DNA of 64,000 nt, from the NCBI RefSeq assembly GCF_011075055.1, contig NC_058152.1:2294001-2358000 (forward strand), given 5' to 3'. The translations under genes were made by a program, and so were the position numbers. The stretch comes from Mangifera indica (lineage: Eukaryota; Streptophyta; Magnoliopsida; Sapindales; Anacardiaceae). Below, piece after piece: positions 21,701 to 33,269 of this stretch (position 1 is the stretch's first letter; each line of letters opens with the position of its first letter). The notes under the pieces are model-generated. The model saw only the letters and a program-made list of their open reading frames with translations. It did no database searches and was not told the DNA's origin.

Positions 21701-24700
21701 TATAAGTTAAAACGACTCCTTATCATTATTAAAGATAATAACAATCCAAATTGAATTGATCAAAGTAAAACAAATAAACGATAATATTAATTTCAAATAT
21801 TTTTCCATTGAAATTAATTAGACACGTATCCCTATACTGGATTTTGCCCTATCTTAAATTAGCTTAATCATGAAGTAACAAGTAAAAATATTAAATATTG
21901 ACAGAGAAAAACAATATATATTTTTTTTAATGGGAAATATATTCATATTAAGATAAAATTAATTATATTAAATAAGATAAATTTTAAATTTAATAATTAA
22001 TTTAATAATTATTAAATTAAAAGTTTAACCTTTTCTTTGCTCATTCAAACAAGGCATAGATAATTACTGTGAAAACTCACGGCAAGCTGCCATTTCTCAT
22101 TAAGGAAGACAAAGCCAGTGCCTTCACTCTTCATTCCCAAACCTAAGTTGGCCTACACTTTTCATGGCAGCGGCTCTCTATTTATTACCTAACCATACAT
22201 TTATTTTTCAAAAGGATTAACAATTCACATGCAATAATGAGTAGTTTGAACAGTAAAATATGTTGAATCCTTAAATAGGAGAGTAAAGGTTTGAAACTTA
22301 TTAACGATATATAAAAATTAAATTCTTAATTTATTTAATAATTATAAACCGACTTTAAGGTTTCACTTATTATAATCAATTTAATCTCAAAAAAATAATT
22401 TAATTCAAATAAAATTTTCCCTTTTTTGGGTAATACAATCAATGTCTTTTGTATATCTAATGGTTTTCCCTGGGTTTAGATCTTGAAAGACATAGTAAGT
22501 GGGAACCAAAAAAATTTTATCTTTCATCCAAGGTCTTCGGTAATTTTTTGTATGAAAATGGGAATAGTGAAAGTTTAGTCTCGGTCGTGATTATTTTCTA
22601 ATTTCTTAGATAAGGCTTAAGTCATACAATTTATGGCACTTGATTCTAATACCCTAGAGTTCAATCGAGTAAAACTTGATGATGCAAGAGTTCCATTTAG
22701 AAGATTTGTGTACACACTTTAGAGTATAAAATTAGATACACAAATGATGTATCATTATATAATTATATTTTTTATTTTTAATTTAAAATCACTCAATCAT
22801 ATTATGACACTTTATCGATGCATCCGAATGTATACACATGATTTTATTACTATATAATACAGTAAAACTATATACACATATTTTTGATACATAAATGTGT
22901 ATACACATAAATATTTTATCATATGATTGAGTGATTTTGAATTCAATAAAACTATGTACACAGTTTTTATACACAACTTTATACACAAATAACGATGTGT
23001 TAATATACGATTAAGTATTGTTTTATCTTTAATTTTTAATTATCTAATCATATGATAATACATAATTATTTGTACATAAAATTGTACACATAACACTACT
23101 CTTTTGAATTAATAATAAAGTAATATCTAATCACATAATGATGTAATGACATATTTATGTGTGTAGATATTTATATATTAAAAATATTTACGCATAAGAT
23201 ATGTGTATAATCTATGAGAGTGAACCTATTGTAATTAAAGATAGAATTAAACTAATAATATTTACCCAATATTTAATAAGAGATGTTCCAAACAAATATA
23301 TAAAAAAACATTTTTCACAATAATAAAACATATTCAATAATGCTATTATAGAGAATTTCAACAAAAAGAAATGTTAATTTCAGAGTATTCCAGTGTAATT
23401 ATATTATAATGAACTTCACATGGCCATGCAAAACTACTCCATGAAATTTATGATTAAAATATTATTAAAAATTATCCAAACCCAAGACATAGGATCACCC
23501 AGTCAATAGAGTAATTAGAAAGAGATAAAATGATTAATATATAGTCAACCATTTTCCAGTTGAAAAAAAAAAAGAATAATAAAATCATTGTAGTTATTAA
23601 CCAAATAACGTTATGCTTATTTATTTTAAATATATCAATAAATATATATTTATATATAATTAAATATTATTTTATATTTAATTTAAAATTAATTAATCAC
23701 TTAATAATACATATTAAGTAGAACCTATAATTTTATTAAAGGATATGTCATATGCAATTAAAAATATGAACTCATATAAAATTCTGTAATTTGGGTCAGT
23801 CAAAACTAATCCTTAACCCATGCATGACATAAAATCTTTCCTTTGAGTATTTGTTTTTATACCAGTGGAAATGATAACAAAAAAGAGGCAGACCAAGGGT
23901 GAGAGCAGGTTGCAGAAAGAAACAAGACTTCCCAAATTCTGATTTACATGTTTAAAGGATGAACCAGCTCCTAAAAGGCAAAAGGAAAAGGCTGTACTCG
24001 ATGATCAATGCAGATATCCTACATTTTTAATCGTTATCTCCCCAAAAAAGTCGTCTCCAAACTCAAAAAATAATGCTGACTTCAGATCTCAGATGTGAAT
24101 CTTTCCATATGTCCATTTGTAGATGTCTCTGTTCAGTTCGTATACAGCAGAAAATAGCTTCACAAAAAGGAACAAAATAAAATGAAAACCCATTGTTTTC
24201 ATTTACAAAGATGTATATGTTATCATCCTAAATACAAGACAATTGTTTGCTATAAACAAACTTAATGTCAACTTCGACAATAAACTAATGGCAAACAGAT
24301 TACATTCTATTTGCTATTGGCCAGTCACAAGTCAAAACATTACCATACTGAAGAAAACTTATTTTTATACATAAACAAAACCGCGCAAGGTTTAGGAAAA
24401 CTGTAGGAGGGGAAGTAGACATATTTTTCTGTGTCCACAGCTCATTGGCCAGTCACAGTCGAACAGTACTGATGAAGAAAAATCCCAATAAAGCTACCTC
24501 ATTTTTGTCTCGTTATGGATACGCTAAACCATTAATCAAAATGCATATTTCAAACATGCATTTGACCCAACAAATTATGCAGCGAGTATGTTAATATTTA
24601 GTATAAGTAAACCTAAGGCTACCTATAATGGATGAATGGGACATCCCCCTCGGTGAAAAGACAATAATTCTCTTACCAAACCCACTGCTTTAGTCAATAA

Positions 24701-24890
24701 ACAGTAATTTTGTCTTTCCACTGTCAAAAAATGATGTAGCCTAAATTTATGAAAACCAACGACAGATTAAATATAAGATCTTAGAAACTTAATAAATGCG
24801 GAAGCCCATCTAGTATTCAAGATCCGTCATGTACATGAACATACAACAGTGAAGCACGAACCCAAAACAAAGAAACAGAGAGAAATTAAC
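21701..24890. other. AT-rich region between the LBD genes
   Basis: No coding gene is seen. Family B MITEs occupy about 22690-23105, and another related copy lies at about 23640-23720. The part from about 23880 to 24890 is less AT-rich and lies downstream of LBD copy b. A minus-strand donor (CACTAG|GTACGT at about 24895) just after its stop codon hints at a spliced 3' UTR reaching into it. Confidence 0.45.
22690..23105. repeat. Cluster of family B palindromic MITEs
   Basis: Two or three copies lie head to head. They contain TGTATACACA-type arms, ATCACTCAATCATAT and the core ATTGTTTTATCTTTAATTTT, matching the copies at 0.7, 45.1, 46.9 and 47.5 kb. The cluster was probably built by insertion of one copy beside or into another. 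Confidence 0.5.
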
Positions 24891-24939
24891 GTACCTAGTG
24901 TGGAAAAGTGTTGCTTAAATGACTAAGAGCTTCAAAACT

Positions 24940-25854
24940 TCAACCAGGACCAATACTCCTACCCTCCTCACTTCCAGATTTTTGCTGTTGTTGAGCTTGT
25001 TGTGCTTGTTGTTGCGGCTGTGACTGTGCCTGTTGTGATTGAAGCAGAAGCTGTGATTGATAAGGGTGTGGATGGTTATGATGCTCTGGTTGCTGCGGTT
25101 GAATCTGATATGGGTTATCAAAAGCCCCCAGAGCCAAAGACGGTGACATAGCAGTACCACTCATATGGTTAAGCCCAGTGGCGGTGGCGGTAACCGACCC
25201 TGATGCACCTTCGAATCCACTATTAAATCTAACAAGATCTTGTTGCTGCTGTTGCTCATAGCACCTCAACATCTCTTGCTCTCTCGTAGCCAGCACCGCC
25301 GCCATTTGCTGAGCCTCAAACATCTGCTGCTGATGTTGCTGATGTTGCTGCTGTGTATCACGAATCACCAACTGCCCGGTATGAGGTGATCCCGTAGGTA
25401 TGCCCATCATCGGAGGCAACATGCCATGCTGTGGTATCACTGCAGAAGAGGAGGGATTACCCAAATGCTGTTGTGGTATATAGCCTCGGGGCTGTAACAT
25501 CGGCAACATAGCTTGAGGGCCAATATATGTAGACAGCTCTTTCTTGGCGTTATAAAGATCACTCTGTATTTGTTTGAGCCTGTGTTGAAGGATCGAGATG
25601 AGACCCACACACCCATAAACTGGGTCACGAAGGCGAGCCTCGGCCTCGTAAGCCAACGAGTTGACGGCATCTTCTCGCATGTTGGCACTCAGTTCATTAA
25701 TAAGTTTTGCAACATTGCTAGCGCCAAAGACTTTGTGCACGTTTGCGAATTTTTGTGGCTGGTCTGGTGGGAAATAAGGAGCAAAAGCACATTCTTGCGT
25801 GCATTTTCGACGAAGAAACTTACACGCTGCACACGGCGAGCTTGAAGACGACAT
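24940..25854 (-). CDS. LOB-domain protein, LBD36/AS2-like type (copy b)
   Basis: A 304-residue single-exon coding region. I start it at the Met that aligns with copy a and opens with MSSSSSPCAAC. An upstream in-frame Met at 25894-25896 is unlikely to be used because a likely acceptor (TTTACCAG) lies between it and this start. The LOB domain is complete: zinc finger C-X2-C-X6-C-X3-C (residues 8-22), FGASNVAKLINEL, RDPVYG and the leucine-zipper-like helix ending IQSDLYNAKKEL. The C-terminal half contains Gln/His runs and YQIQPQQPEH. Length is close to that of LBD36/ASL1. It is the longer and probably ancestral-like member of the tandem pair, in the same orientation as copy a and about 4.6 kb away. 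Expected role: nuclear transcription factor in organ-boundary patterning, inferred from the family. Confidence 0.92.
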   Translation of the reverse strand: MSSSSSPCAACKFLRRKCTQECAFAPYFPPDQPQKFANVHKVFGASNVAKLINELSANMREDAVNSLAYEAEARLRDPVYGCVGLISILQHRLKQIQSDLYNAKKELSTYIGPQAMLPMLQPRGYIPQQHLGNPSSSAVIPQHGMLPPMMGIPTGSPHTGQLVIRDTQQQHQQHQQQMFEAQQMAAVLATREQEMLRCYEQQQQQDLVRFNSGFEGASGSVTATATGLNHMSGTAMSPSLALGAFDNPYQIQPQQPEHHNHPHPYQSQLLLQSQQAQSQPQQQAQQAQQQQKSGSEEGRSIGPG

Positions 25855-26870
25855 TTGTTCCAACCTGGTAAAAAAATAAAAGAATAGAATCAACACATTG
25901 TTGGGAGACTATATGTAAGACGAACTATTTATTTGATACGATTTAAGAGTCGTTGAAAAGAGGATCAGTGAGGCAAGGTGGCCATTAAAAAGTTCTCATA
26001 ATCAAGTGAAAAATCGATATTATTGCTATTTAAAAACCGATATGATTGTATAAACTGATATGAAACAGTTACTTGTAAACACAGCTTTACTTAAAGCCCA
26101 AATCAATCAAATCATCACTACAATCGTCAGTTCTTTCAATACTTCCTCTACCAGTAGAGAGAGAAAAAAAAGTGTGAAAACTAATAGAAATGGCGTCGAA
26201 CAGAGCGACTTCAAGCCCAAACTCCAACATTTCACACGCTTCATTCCATCTTCTAATGCAAGAAACTCTTGGTTTACAGGATCCTTTAAGACCCCTTTTG
26301 CAAAAAGAAAGAAAAAAAAGAAAGCTTAAAGAAGAAATGAAGAGTAAAAAATAAACACAGAATCTTCTTGATCTTTGTATCTTAACTGGAAATCTTTCCG
26401 TAACAAAACTAAGATTTTCAGAAAAAAATCGAATAAAAAAAGTCACCGATATTATGTATACTTCGATTTTTGTTCGGATCACAGTCTTTCTCCGTCCATA
26501 TTACCTGCAGCGAAACCATATAAAATACTAAGTCGATGAAACGTCGACTCTTGGACGGCAATGATTGAACCGACTGCAAAGAAGGGAGCAACCGGAGCTC
26601 CGGCCTAGGGTTGACGATCTGATCTTTGAGTTTAACGATTCCAACAGAAGAAGAATGGAAAGAAAGAAAGAAAGAAATGTTAAATTTTCGATAAAGAACT
26701 GAAAATTAAAAAGAAAAGGCAATTAAGAAATAGAGTGAGAAACTGTGGAAAAAAAGGAGAACAGAAATGATAGTTTAGAAAGCAGGGAGGCAGGAGGTCA
26801 TTTTTATATGTATGAATGCGGTACCGTTGATATTTTGAGAGGGCAGTGTTGACCGTCCAATTCTAAAATT
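25855..26870 (-). promoter_or_regulatory. Leader intron, 5' leader and promoter of LBD copy b
   Basis: Immediately upstream of the start codon (minus strand) is TTTACCAG, a splice acceptor. Further up, GCTGCAG|GTAATATGG near 26496-26515 is a possible donor. The stretch contains (GAAA)n near 26660-26680. It shares long blocks with the region upstream of copy a, showing that the duplicated unit included regulatory DNA. Confidence 0.5.
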
Positions 26871-28339
26871 TGTTATTTATTTATTTTGTTATATGAATCT
26901 GAATTTATTATGGTTTGAAAAGGGAAGACCCTTTTATTCTGAGCTAAGTATTCAATGCTCCAGTGAGTTACCTGTTTGTCCCTGTACTATCACCAGTCAA
27001 TGCCAAAATTACCCCTTCTCATCCCCCCGGGAACAAGATTTTATTTTATTTTTTAAATTTATGCTACAATAATAAATAAACATCTTTATCACTAAAAGAT
27101 AGTTCAAGAAAGTTTCATATATGATTGGATATAAATTTTAAATTTTAAATTACTAAATAAAAAGGTTAATTTATTCAATATGATTAATTTTATTTTAAAA
27201 AGATAATCTAATTCAGATAAAATTTGTAGTTACCAAAAAAAAAATTTTAATCAAAAGATATAATAATTATTAATTATAGAATCATATTTTCAAAAATAAA
27301 GTAAAACAAACTTATATATAACAAATAATAATATTATGTATTTAATCAGATGATGATATATTTTTATTTATATATAAAATTATTTATAAAAATTATATAT
27401 ATAGTATTACTTTATAACAAATATTGGTTATAACTATTTACCAAATTTTAAAGTCAAAATTTAAAAAATCATTGAACAAAATTAGGGGGCCTTTATAGTC
27501 ATTTTGTTCTGCTCAATGGCACCATCACCTTGGCACGAGCCAAATATAGACAAAGAAAGGTAAACAATTAGAAGGCGCAACATTATGGCATCGATCTCTT
27601 GAAGTTAAAAAATGAACGCTGCCTTTAATTTCACTCATTAATTAGAACATATCGTTTGTTGAAGAATTGACTTCACGAAAATAAATGAGTAAATTTTAAA
27701 TTAAATTAAAAAATAGTTTAAAAAATTCTAAATCAAATTAAGCTATTGTAAATTTTCAATTAAATCAAATCAAATTAAAAAAATATAATTTAATTCGATT
27801 TGAATTACAATTCAAATATATTAAAAATTATTTAGTTTATATATAATATAAAATAAATATGTAAACAAAATATAATATATATATATATATACACACACAT
27901 ATACTACGGTTGGATTTAAACCGAGCTTAAGCTTAAGTTGTTTCAAATGAGCTAAACTTGAATTCGAATTTTTAACTAGTTCGTTATTAAAACGATGTTG
28001 TTTTGATATATATTGATTAAAATAACATTGTTTTATATCAAAATTTTTAACTTATGAGTTTGATGAGCTAAACACTCCAAAGTTTGATATTGAGTTCAAA
28101 AATATTGAACTTTCAGATTCGAATTCAAATAAATTCGATTTGAATTTAACCTATATCCGGTTTATAATTTGGTTTAATTTCAAAACTATCTAAAACACAA
28201 TCTAAACCATAAATTGTCTCAACCCAAGCTATACTTTAAATCATAATTTAAGTACAATTCAATTCAATTATACGGTATAAATGAAATTATGTATATCCCG
28301 TAATGAACAACTCCTTTGTCCTAAGTTCTAATAAAGTTT

Positions 28340-28760
28340 TGATACGAGGGTGTTTTGGTAATTTTATGTTCAAGGCATACTGATTGTGGGTATTATGACT
28401 TTACGTCCGCGTTACGTGCGCGTTTGAGCTTTGTAATGAGTGCTACAATTTTCTTTTATTACGCAATAATCCTCTTGACAAGAAAGGGTATTTTCGTAAA
28501 AGTGACTCGTACATTGCAGCACATCGTTTCTCGATTCACTCATTAATACTCTTCTTCTTCTTCAACCTTCCTGCGCGCAGACACGATTCACGAGACACAG
28601 CAAGCAAAAGAGATCTAAGCGTGTGACCTGCTATTCCCGGTCAGAGTCCGTACGGATATTGAGGCTTGCATCAGTCTTTTTCATTGACTTGATAGATCAT
28701 CCATTCACTATTGAAATGACTAAACCTTAGCTTTCCCCTCGAAGAATACATACTGCTCCC
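28340..28760 (+). other. Promoter/leader-like stretch without an assignable gene
   Basis: This stretch has normal base composition, a (CTT)n-rich tract at about 28550-28562 and CCTTCCTGCGCGCAGACACG. That is the texture of a plant 5' leader, and it follows AT-rich sequence, but no ORF of convincing family follows. It could be a non-coding RNA start, a lost gene's first exon or TE-captured sequence. Confidence 0.25.
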
Positions 28761-29587
28761 AACGATAATCCTCAGCTACCGGGTACTTATTGCACCAGTA
28801 AATTTGAATTCTTTTTTTTGAATTTTTAATCTATTGGTGAATTTCTCATCATTTCGAGGCTTACAGAGTTGAAATATCGGAGTAAATACAAAGTCAGCAC
28901 TTAAAAAGTGCGACCGACCTGTAAGTGAGTATAATAAAGTACAGGTGGATTTCCAGCACCAGTTGTGTTCCAACTGAACCAACTTGATTTTAGAAATTCC
29001 CTTTATTCGAATTTATTTTATTTAAATTTAAATCAAATTTAAATTAAAAGATTTATTTTAAATTTAAAATCAAATTAAATTTTAGTTAAGAGATATTTAA
29101 TTAAATTTGATTTAAATTTATGATTCAAATGAATAATTTAAATTTATAACTAAATTTGGTTTGAATTTGAGACTTAGTTTAACTTAATTTCATGATTTAA
29201 ATTAATAATTTTATTTATTATTTAGATAAAATAATATTTTTTATTAATAAACCATAAATTTGAATAAAAAATTTGAGTTTTTATATACATATACATTATG
29301 TATTAAATATACGTATCTATAGATTTATTGAATTAAAAAAGAAAAAGGGTAATTTGGGAAAATGAAGGGGATAATCGCTTTCCTTATACGGGACGCGAAC
29401 AATGTACAGTGTAGTGTAGAATAGAGGGAACGTGGGGCGTAAGGGAAAACGACAGTGTATTTGTTGTCGTACATAGAGTGGGACCCATTGCGAATTTGGG
29501 AAAAGTAAGTAGAAGATACAGGCTTCAAAAGAAAGACAAAAGAAGTAGTTGATGTTTGTCCATATTAATGCTAAAAATTACACTAAC

Positions 29588-29592
<5 letters not shown>

Positions 29593-29628
<36 letters not shown>
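29593..29628. repeat. (AT)18 microsatellite
   Basis: An uninterrupted dinucleotide run of 36 bases. Confidence 0.9.
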
Positions 29629-29630
<2 letters not shown>

Positions 29631-30964
29631 AAACTTAAAGGGTTAGAAGCCAACATCCACCGTTATGTTCTTAATGATTTTTTGGTTAAAATTTGCTCAC
29701 ATAACAGTAAAATTGTTAAAATTTTCTTCTCATTGTTTATATACAATCCTAAATTTATAGGATAAAAAGTTAAGGTTACTATATAATTATATATGTGAAT
29801 GTTAAAATCATATTGATATGAAATATAGAGAATCATGTACTTCTGATTCAGAATGACTTAAATATTTTTTAATTATGATTTGAGATAATATGAAAATTGA
29901 TTATATAATAATAAGAAATTGTAGTTACATATTGAAAAGATCACATAAAATAATTGTAATAATTAAGAGTTTTCTTTTCTACACTCTGAATAGGTCTTCT
30001 CTCTATATTATACCATGGACTTTCTGCGTTGTTGTTAATTTTTTTGCAAGTTTCTCTTAGTTTTTCTAGAGTGAAGAGCACTAAAGTCTTCTTTGTCTTG
30101 CCCAATGAACGCAACACCAGAGTGTTTCCTTCATCAATTATTTAGAGGGTGAGTTTTTTTTTGGTTTCTAACTTTGTATGTTGTATTTATGTGATTGCCT
30201 CTCTTCATTTGAATGTGGCTTCTAAACATGATTTCAGAATGTAGTCTAGGGATAGGTTTTAGAGCTTTGTAACTTTTTTTAGTGTATAGACAAGTTGGTA
30301 GGGCTTTTGTTTTGCATTTTGGTTAAGGTAGACGATTGTTTCTAGACTTGTAATGGTGAGTCATTAATTGAACTTTTCAAAATTGATAATAATATTATTT
30401 TAATTTTAAATCTCTTTAAAAAGCTTGATTAATGAAGAAGTCCAAAATTATTGGCTTGGATGCTTCCTCTGATAATAATGACATCTTATTAGTGAGAACG
30501 ATCATATAATTGATTGTTGTGAACCTTTTATCTAAAATTGAGTCTGAGTTTGAGTCAAACAGACTTGAACTTAGTAAAAAACCGGTGAAAGAGAATAAAC
30601 ACTTTCAAGTTTGCGCTTGAATTGAAAGCTCTTTTGATTTTATTTTTAGTTTTAAAATTATTTAATTATATAATAAAATATTATCTATATACCTAATTAT
30701 GTATTAAAAATTATATACATAAAATACTGCCGTTTACCGTATGGTAGAACGATTTTGTTTAATCAGGCTGCAGTATCGAAAGCCTGGAAAGTTTGAAATC
30801 CAACCTAAATGTAGAGCAGGCCCTCCTCCATTTTATCTCTGACTTAGTCCAACCCAAGTCCCAATGGCTGAAGCTCCTGGCCCAACATACCTTAAACCCC
30901 TGAAATCACAAAACCCTCACCCCACACACGCCACAGCCAACGATCAAGCTAAACAGAAAGAGCC

Positions 30965-33269
30965 ATGTCGCGATGGTGGTGCACCCTGAGAACACTGGCC
31001 TACAACCCCAACTCACAGTTTTCACAATCCACTTCATCTTATCACACGATTCAAGCGGTACCCAGAGAGTGCACCGGCAGCCGTATTGCGTCAAGGGACC
31101 GAGCCCAGGGTCGAGTCCCGGCAGTCGTTTTTGCGCAGAACTTGCTCGACAAAGGTCCTGTAAAAACAGATCACCGACTAGGAAACAACTCTTAACCACT
31201 GAAAGAAGACAAATTCAATCCATTCTTAAGTCCGTGGAACTCCCCTTCTTTTGCTCTACCACTTTCCCTCTCCAGATCCGAGCCCGTCCGGGTCATCAGT
31301 TTTGCTTGATTCCGGGCAATTGCTTCCAATTAAGGTAATAGTTGTGTGTTTTATTATTTTTCTGTCTTAATTTGTTTAGTTTATGAATGTTGAAAGTTTT
31401 CATTTTGTGCATAGGTTCATAGGAATGAGGAGACTGGGAATCTATTGAATTTGGTGTTTGTGTAGGCTGATGATGGGACCGAGTTGAAGGTGGATGTGCC
31501 AGTTGTTTTCAAAGGAGAGGAAAACTGTCCTGGTATTAAGAAAGGTAACTTGCTTTCTATTAACTATATCAACAATTTTTTTAGTGTCCTCATATTTATC
31601 TGCGATGTTGTGCATGCACATTGATGCAAGAGGAGAAAAAAATTTTGCTTCTTTTGTGAATTTGATTTCTTTGAAGGGGACGCTTTTAGTTCAATGTCCA
31701 AGTTGTCTTTGTAAACATGAACTTTAATAGTGATTTAGACATTAGTTTCTGCATGTAACATACTATTTTCTCATTCTTATGACTATACAATAGATAGTTT
31801 ATGGATTAGAAATACTGAAGATACTATGGTGAACTTATTATTCAATATCTTGTTATTAATGTTTAGATTTCTTGCACCAAAATAGCGTTAATTAAGTTTT
31901 AATCTTCAGTTCAGAATTTGAGTTCTGCATTTTATTACAGTGCAAAAGTTGTTGCTCAAGAATGAAGAACATATAAAAATGGTTCCATAACCTTGAGGAA
32001 TGCTTGAAAGATGTTTTCCAATATATTAAGCATGTATTTTCTGTTCAAGTTTGCTCCACATCTTTTTCTCCACTTGTTTAGGTTGCACATGTTACAATTG
32101 CTTCCAACTACTTTCTCTTCCCATTTGTTGTTATAAAATATCAGAAGAAAAGTAACCATTGCTTTTGGAAAATCCACTGCCATCCATGCCCCCTGCAAAA
32201 CAAGAATCTGTTCTGTAGTGTTGGAGAAATCAACCATTTATACATGAGATGAGAATAAAATATCTCTAAGAGCCCTTTTCTCCTCTTTATCCTGATTGTT
32301 AGTGTCAAACTGCCTCTTTGAACCCAGGAGGCTCAAATTTTTGTGTTTTAGTCAAGACAACTTCGAATCTGCTCTACTAGCTTTGCCCACATTCAAAGGG
32401 CTTAGAGAGGAGAAAGTGGGAGAAGAACTATAGTAACATCAACACATTGTACCTTGGAAAATAAAAAGCACTTGGAAATATAGGTTGTGTATAGAATGGT
32501 AATGGCAAATTTTTCAGTTCAATATGGGATATATATATAGGTTTTTCTGCTATTTATTTGAACGATTTGCAAAACCTTTTCATGTTTCTGGAGCCAAATG
32601 AAAAAGAACTGGACTGCATTTTAGGAAGCACTGATGAATGTCACCTCCTCATTCTAATCCATGCTTCTGGATTCAACAAAAAGCAAAATCCTAGAGTTCT
32701 TGTTAAGTTTACTTGTCCAGATCTAGAGAGGACCAGTTTTGCAGTGACCCTTCCATAAATTTTCTATGGGGATGTAGTGAAAGTGTTTCACTTTACTGTG
32801 CTACTGTTAAGTCAAAAAGGTCAGTCTTGTAACAGGATGAGAACTAGTCTAAAGTATTTTGCCCAGCTGAATTCATTCCTCTAAAAATTGAGGTGGATGT
32901 GACTCAATGTGTTGTACTTTACCATTATTTGAGATTGATAACAATTTCATGCTGTTGCTGCTTTCTCTTTGCAAGTCCTTCATAAATATAATTTACTTTG
33001 TTACCAAAATATTATATGCTAATGCCACTTTTATGTCAAAAGGTGGTTTTCTTAACAGGATAAGAACTAGTCTAAAGTATCTTTGCCCAGCTGAGCTCAT
33101 TCCTCCAAAAATTGAGGTGGATGTCGGCAATCTTGATATTGGAGATAAAATCTTCATGCATGACGATGAGGTACATCCATCGTTGAAACCTTTGCGCAAG
33201 AATGAGAACATGCCTATATGTAAGATTGTGGCAACAAACTTGGAAAATCCAGAACCTGCAGTGATGTAG
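30965..33269 (+). pseudogene. Broken bL25-type (L25/TL5) organellar ribosomal protein gene
   Basis: Three exons are recognisable: 30965-31334, 31415-31544 and 33043-33269. Pieces match plant proteins with the ribosomal L25/Gln-tRNA-synthetase anticodon-binding domain: YHTIQAVPRE, RDRAQGRVPAVVFAQ, RKQLLTTERRQIQSIL, LPFFCSTTFPLQIRA, DDGTELKVDVPVVFKG, LCPAELIPPKIEVDV and NMPICKIVATN. The parent would be a large-subunit protein of the mitochondrial (or plastid) ribosome. Three defects are visible. A one-base loss in the A-run near 31162-31166 shifts the frame. A second one-base shift lies near 31281-31286. In exon 2 the Trp codon expected after LVFV is TAG (31463-31465). The splice sites and third exon remain intact. 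The frameshifts could be sequencing errors, but the TAG is a substitution. A partial extra copy of exon 3 lies in the intron. Confidence 0.8.
32815..32902 (+). repeat. Degenerate partial copy of exon 3 of the bL25 pseudogene
   Basis: The sequence GATGAGAACTAGTCTAAAGT followed by a GCCCAGCTGA block and AAAATTGAGGTGGATGT repeats 33058-33124 almost base for base, about 225 bp upstream. This copy carries a base loss and a stop (CTCTAAAAATTG versus CTCCAAAAATTG). Confidence 0.8.

Larger units (their letters stand above)
26871..30964. other. Repeat-rich intergenic DNA
   Basis: AT-rich throughout. It contains family B-like sequence near 27330-27420 and 30655-30735, AAATTCGATTTGAA-type AT repeats at 27700-28200 and 28990-29280, and AT microsatellites near 27877 and 29593. 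The part from 28340 to 28990 is more balanced in base composition (separate entry). No protein-coding gene can be supported. Confidence 0.5.

Noticed and set aside
32558..32758. 66-residue plus-strand ORF in the bL25 pseudogene intron
   Set aside because: No similarity to a known family is recognised and no splice context supports it; possibly chance or a decayed exon of unknown origin.
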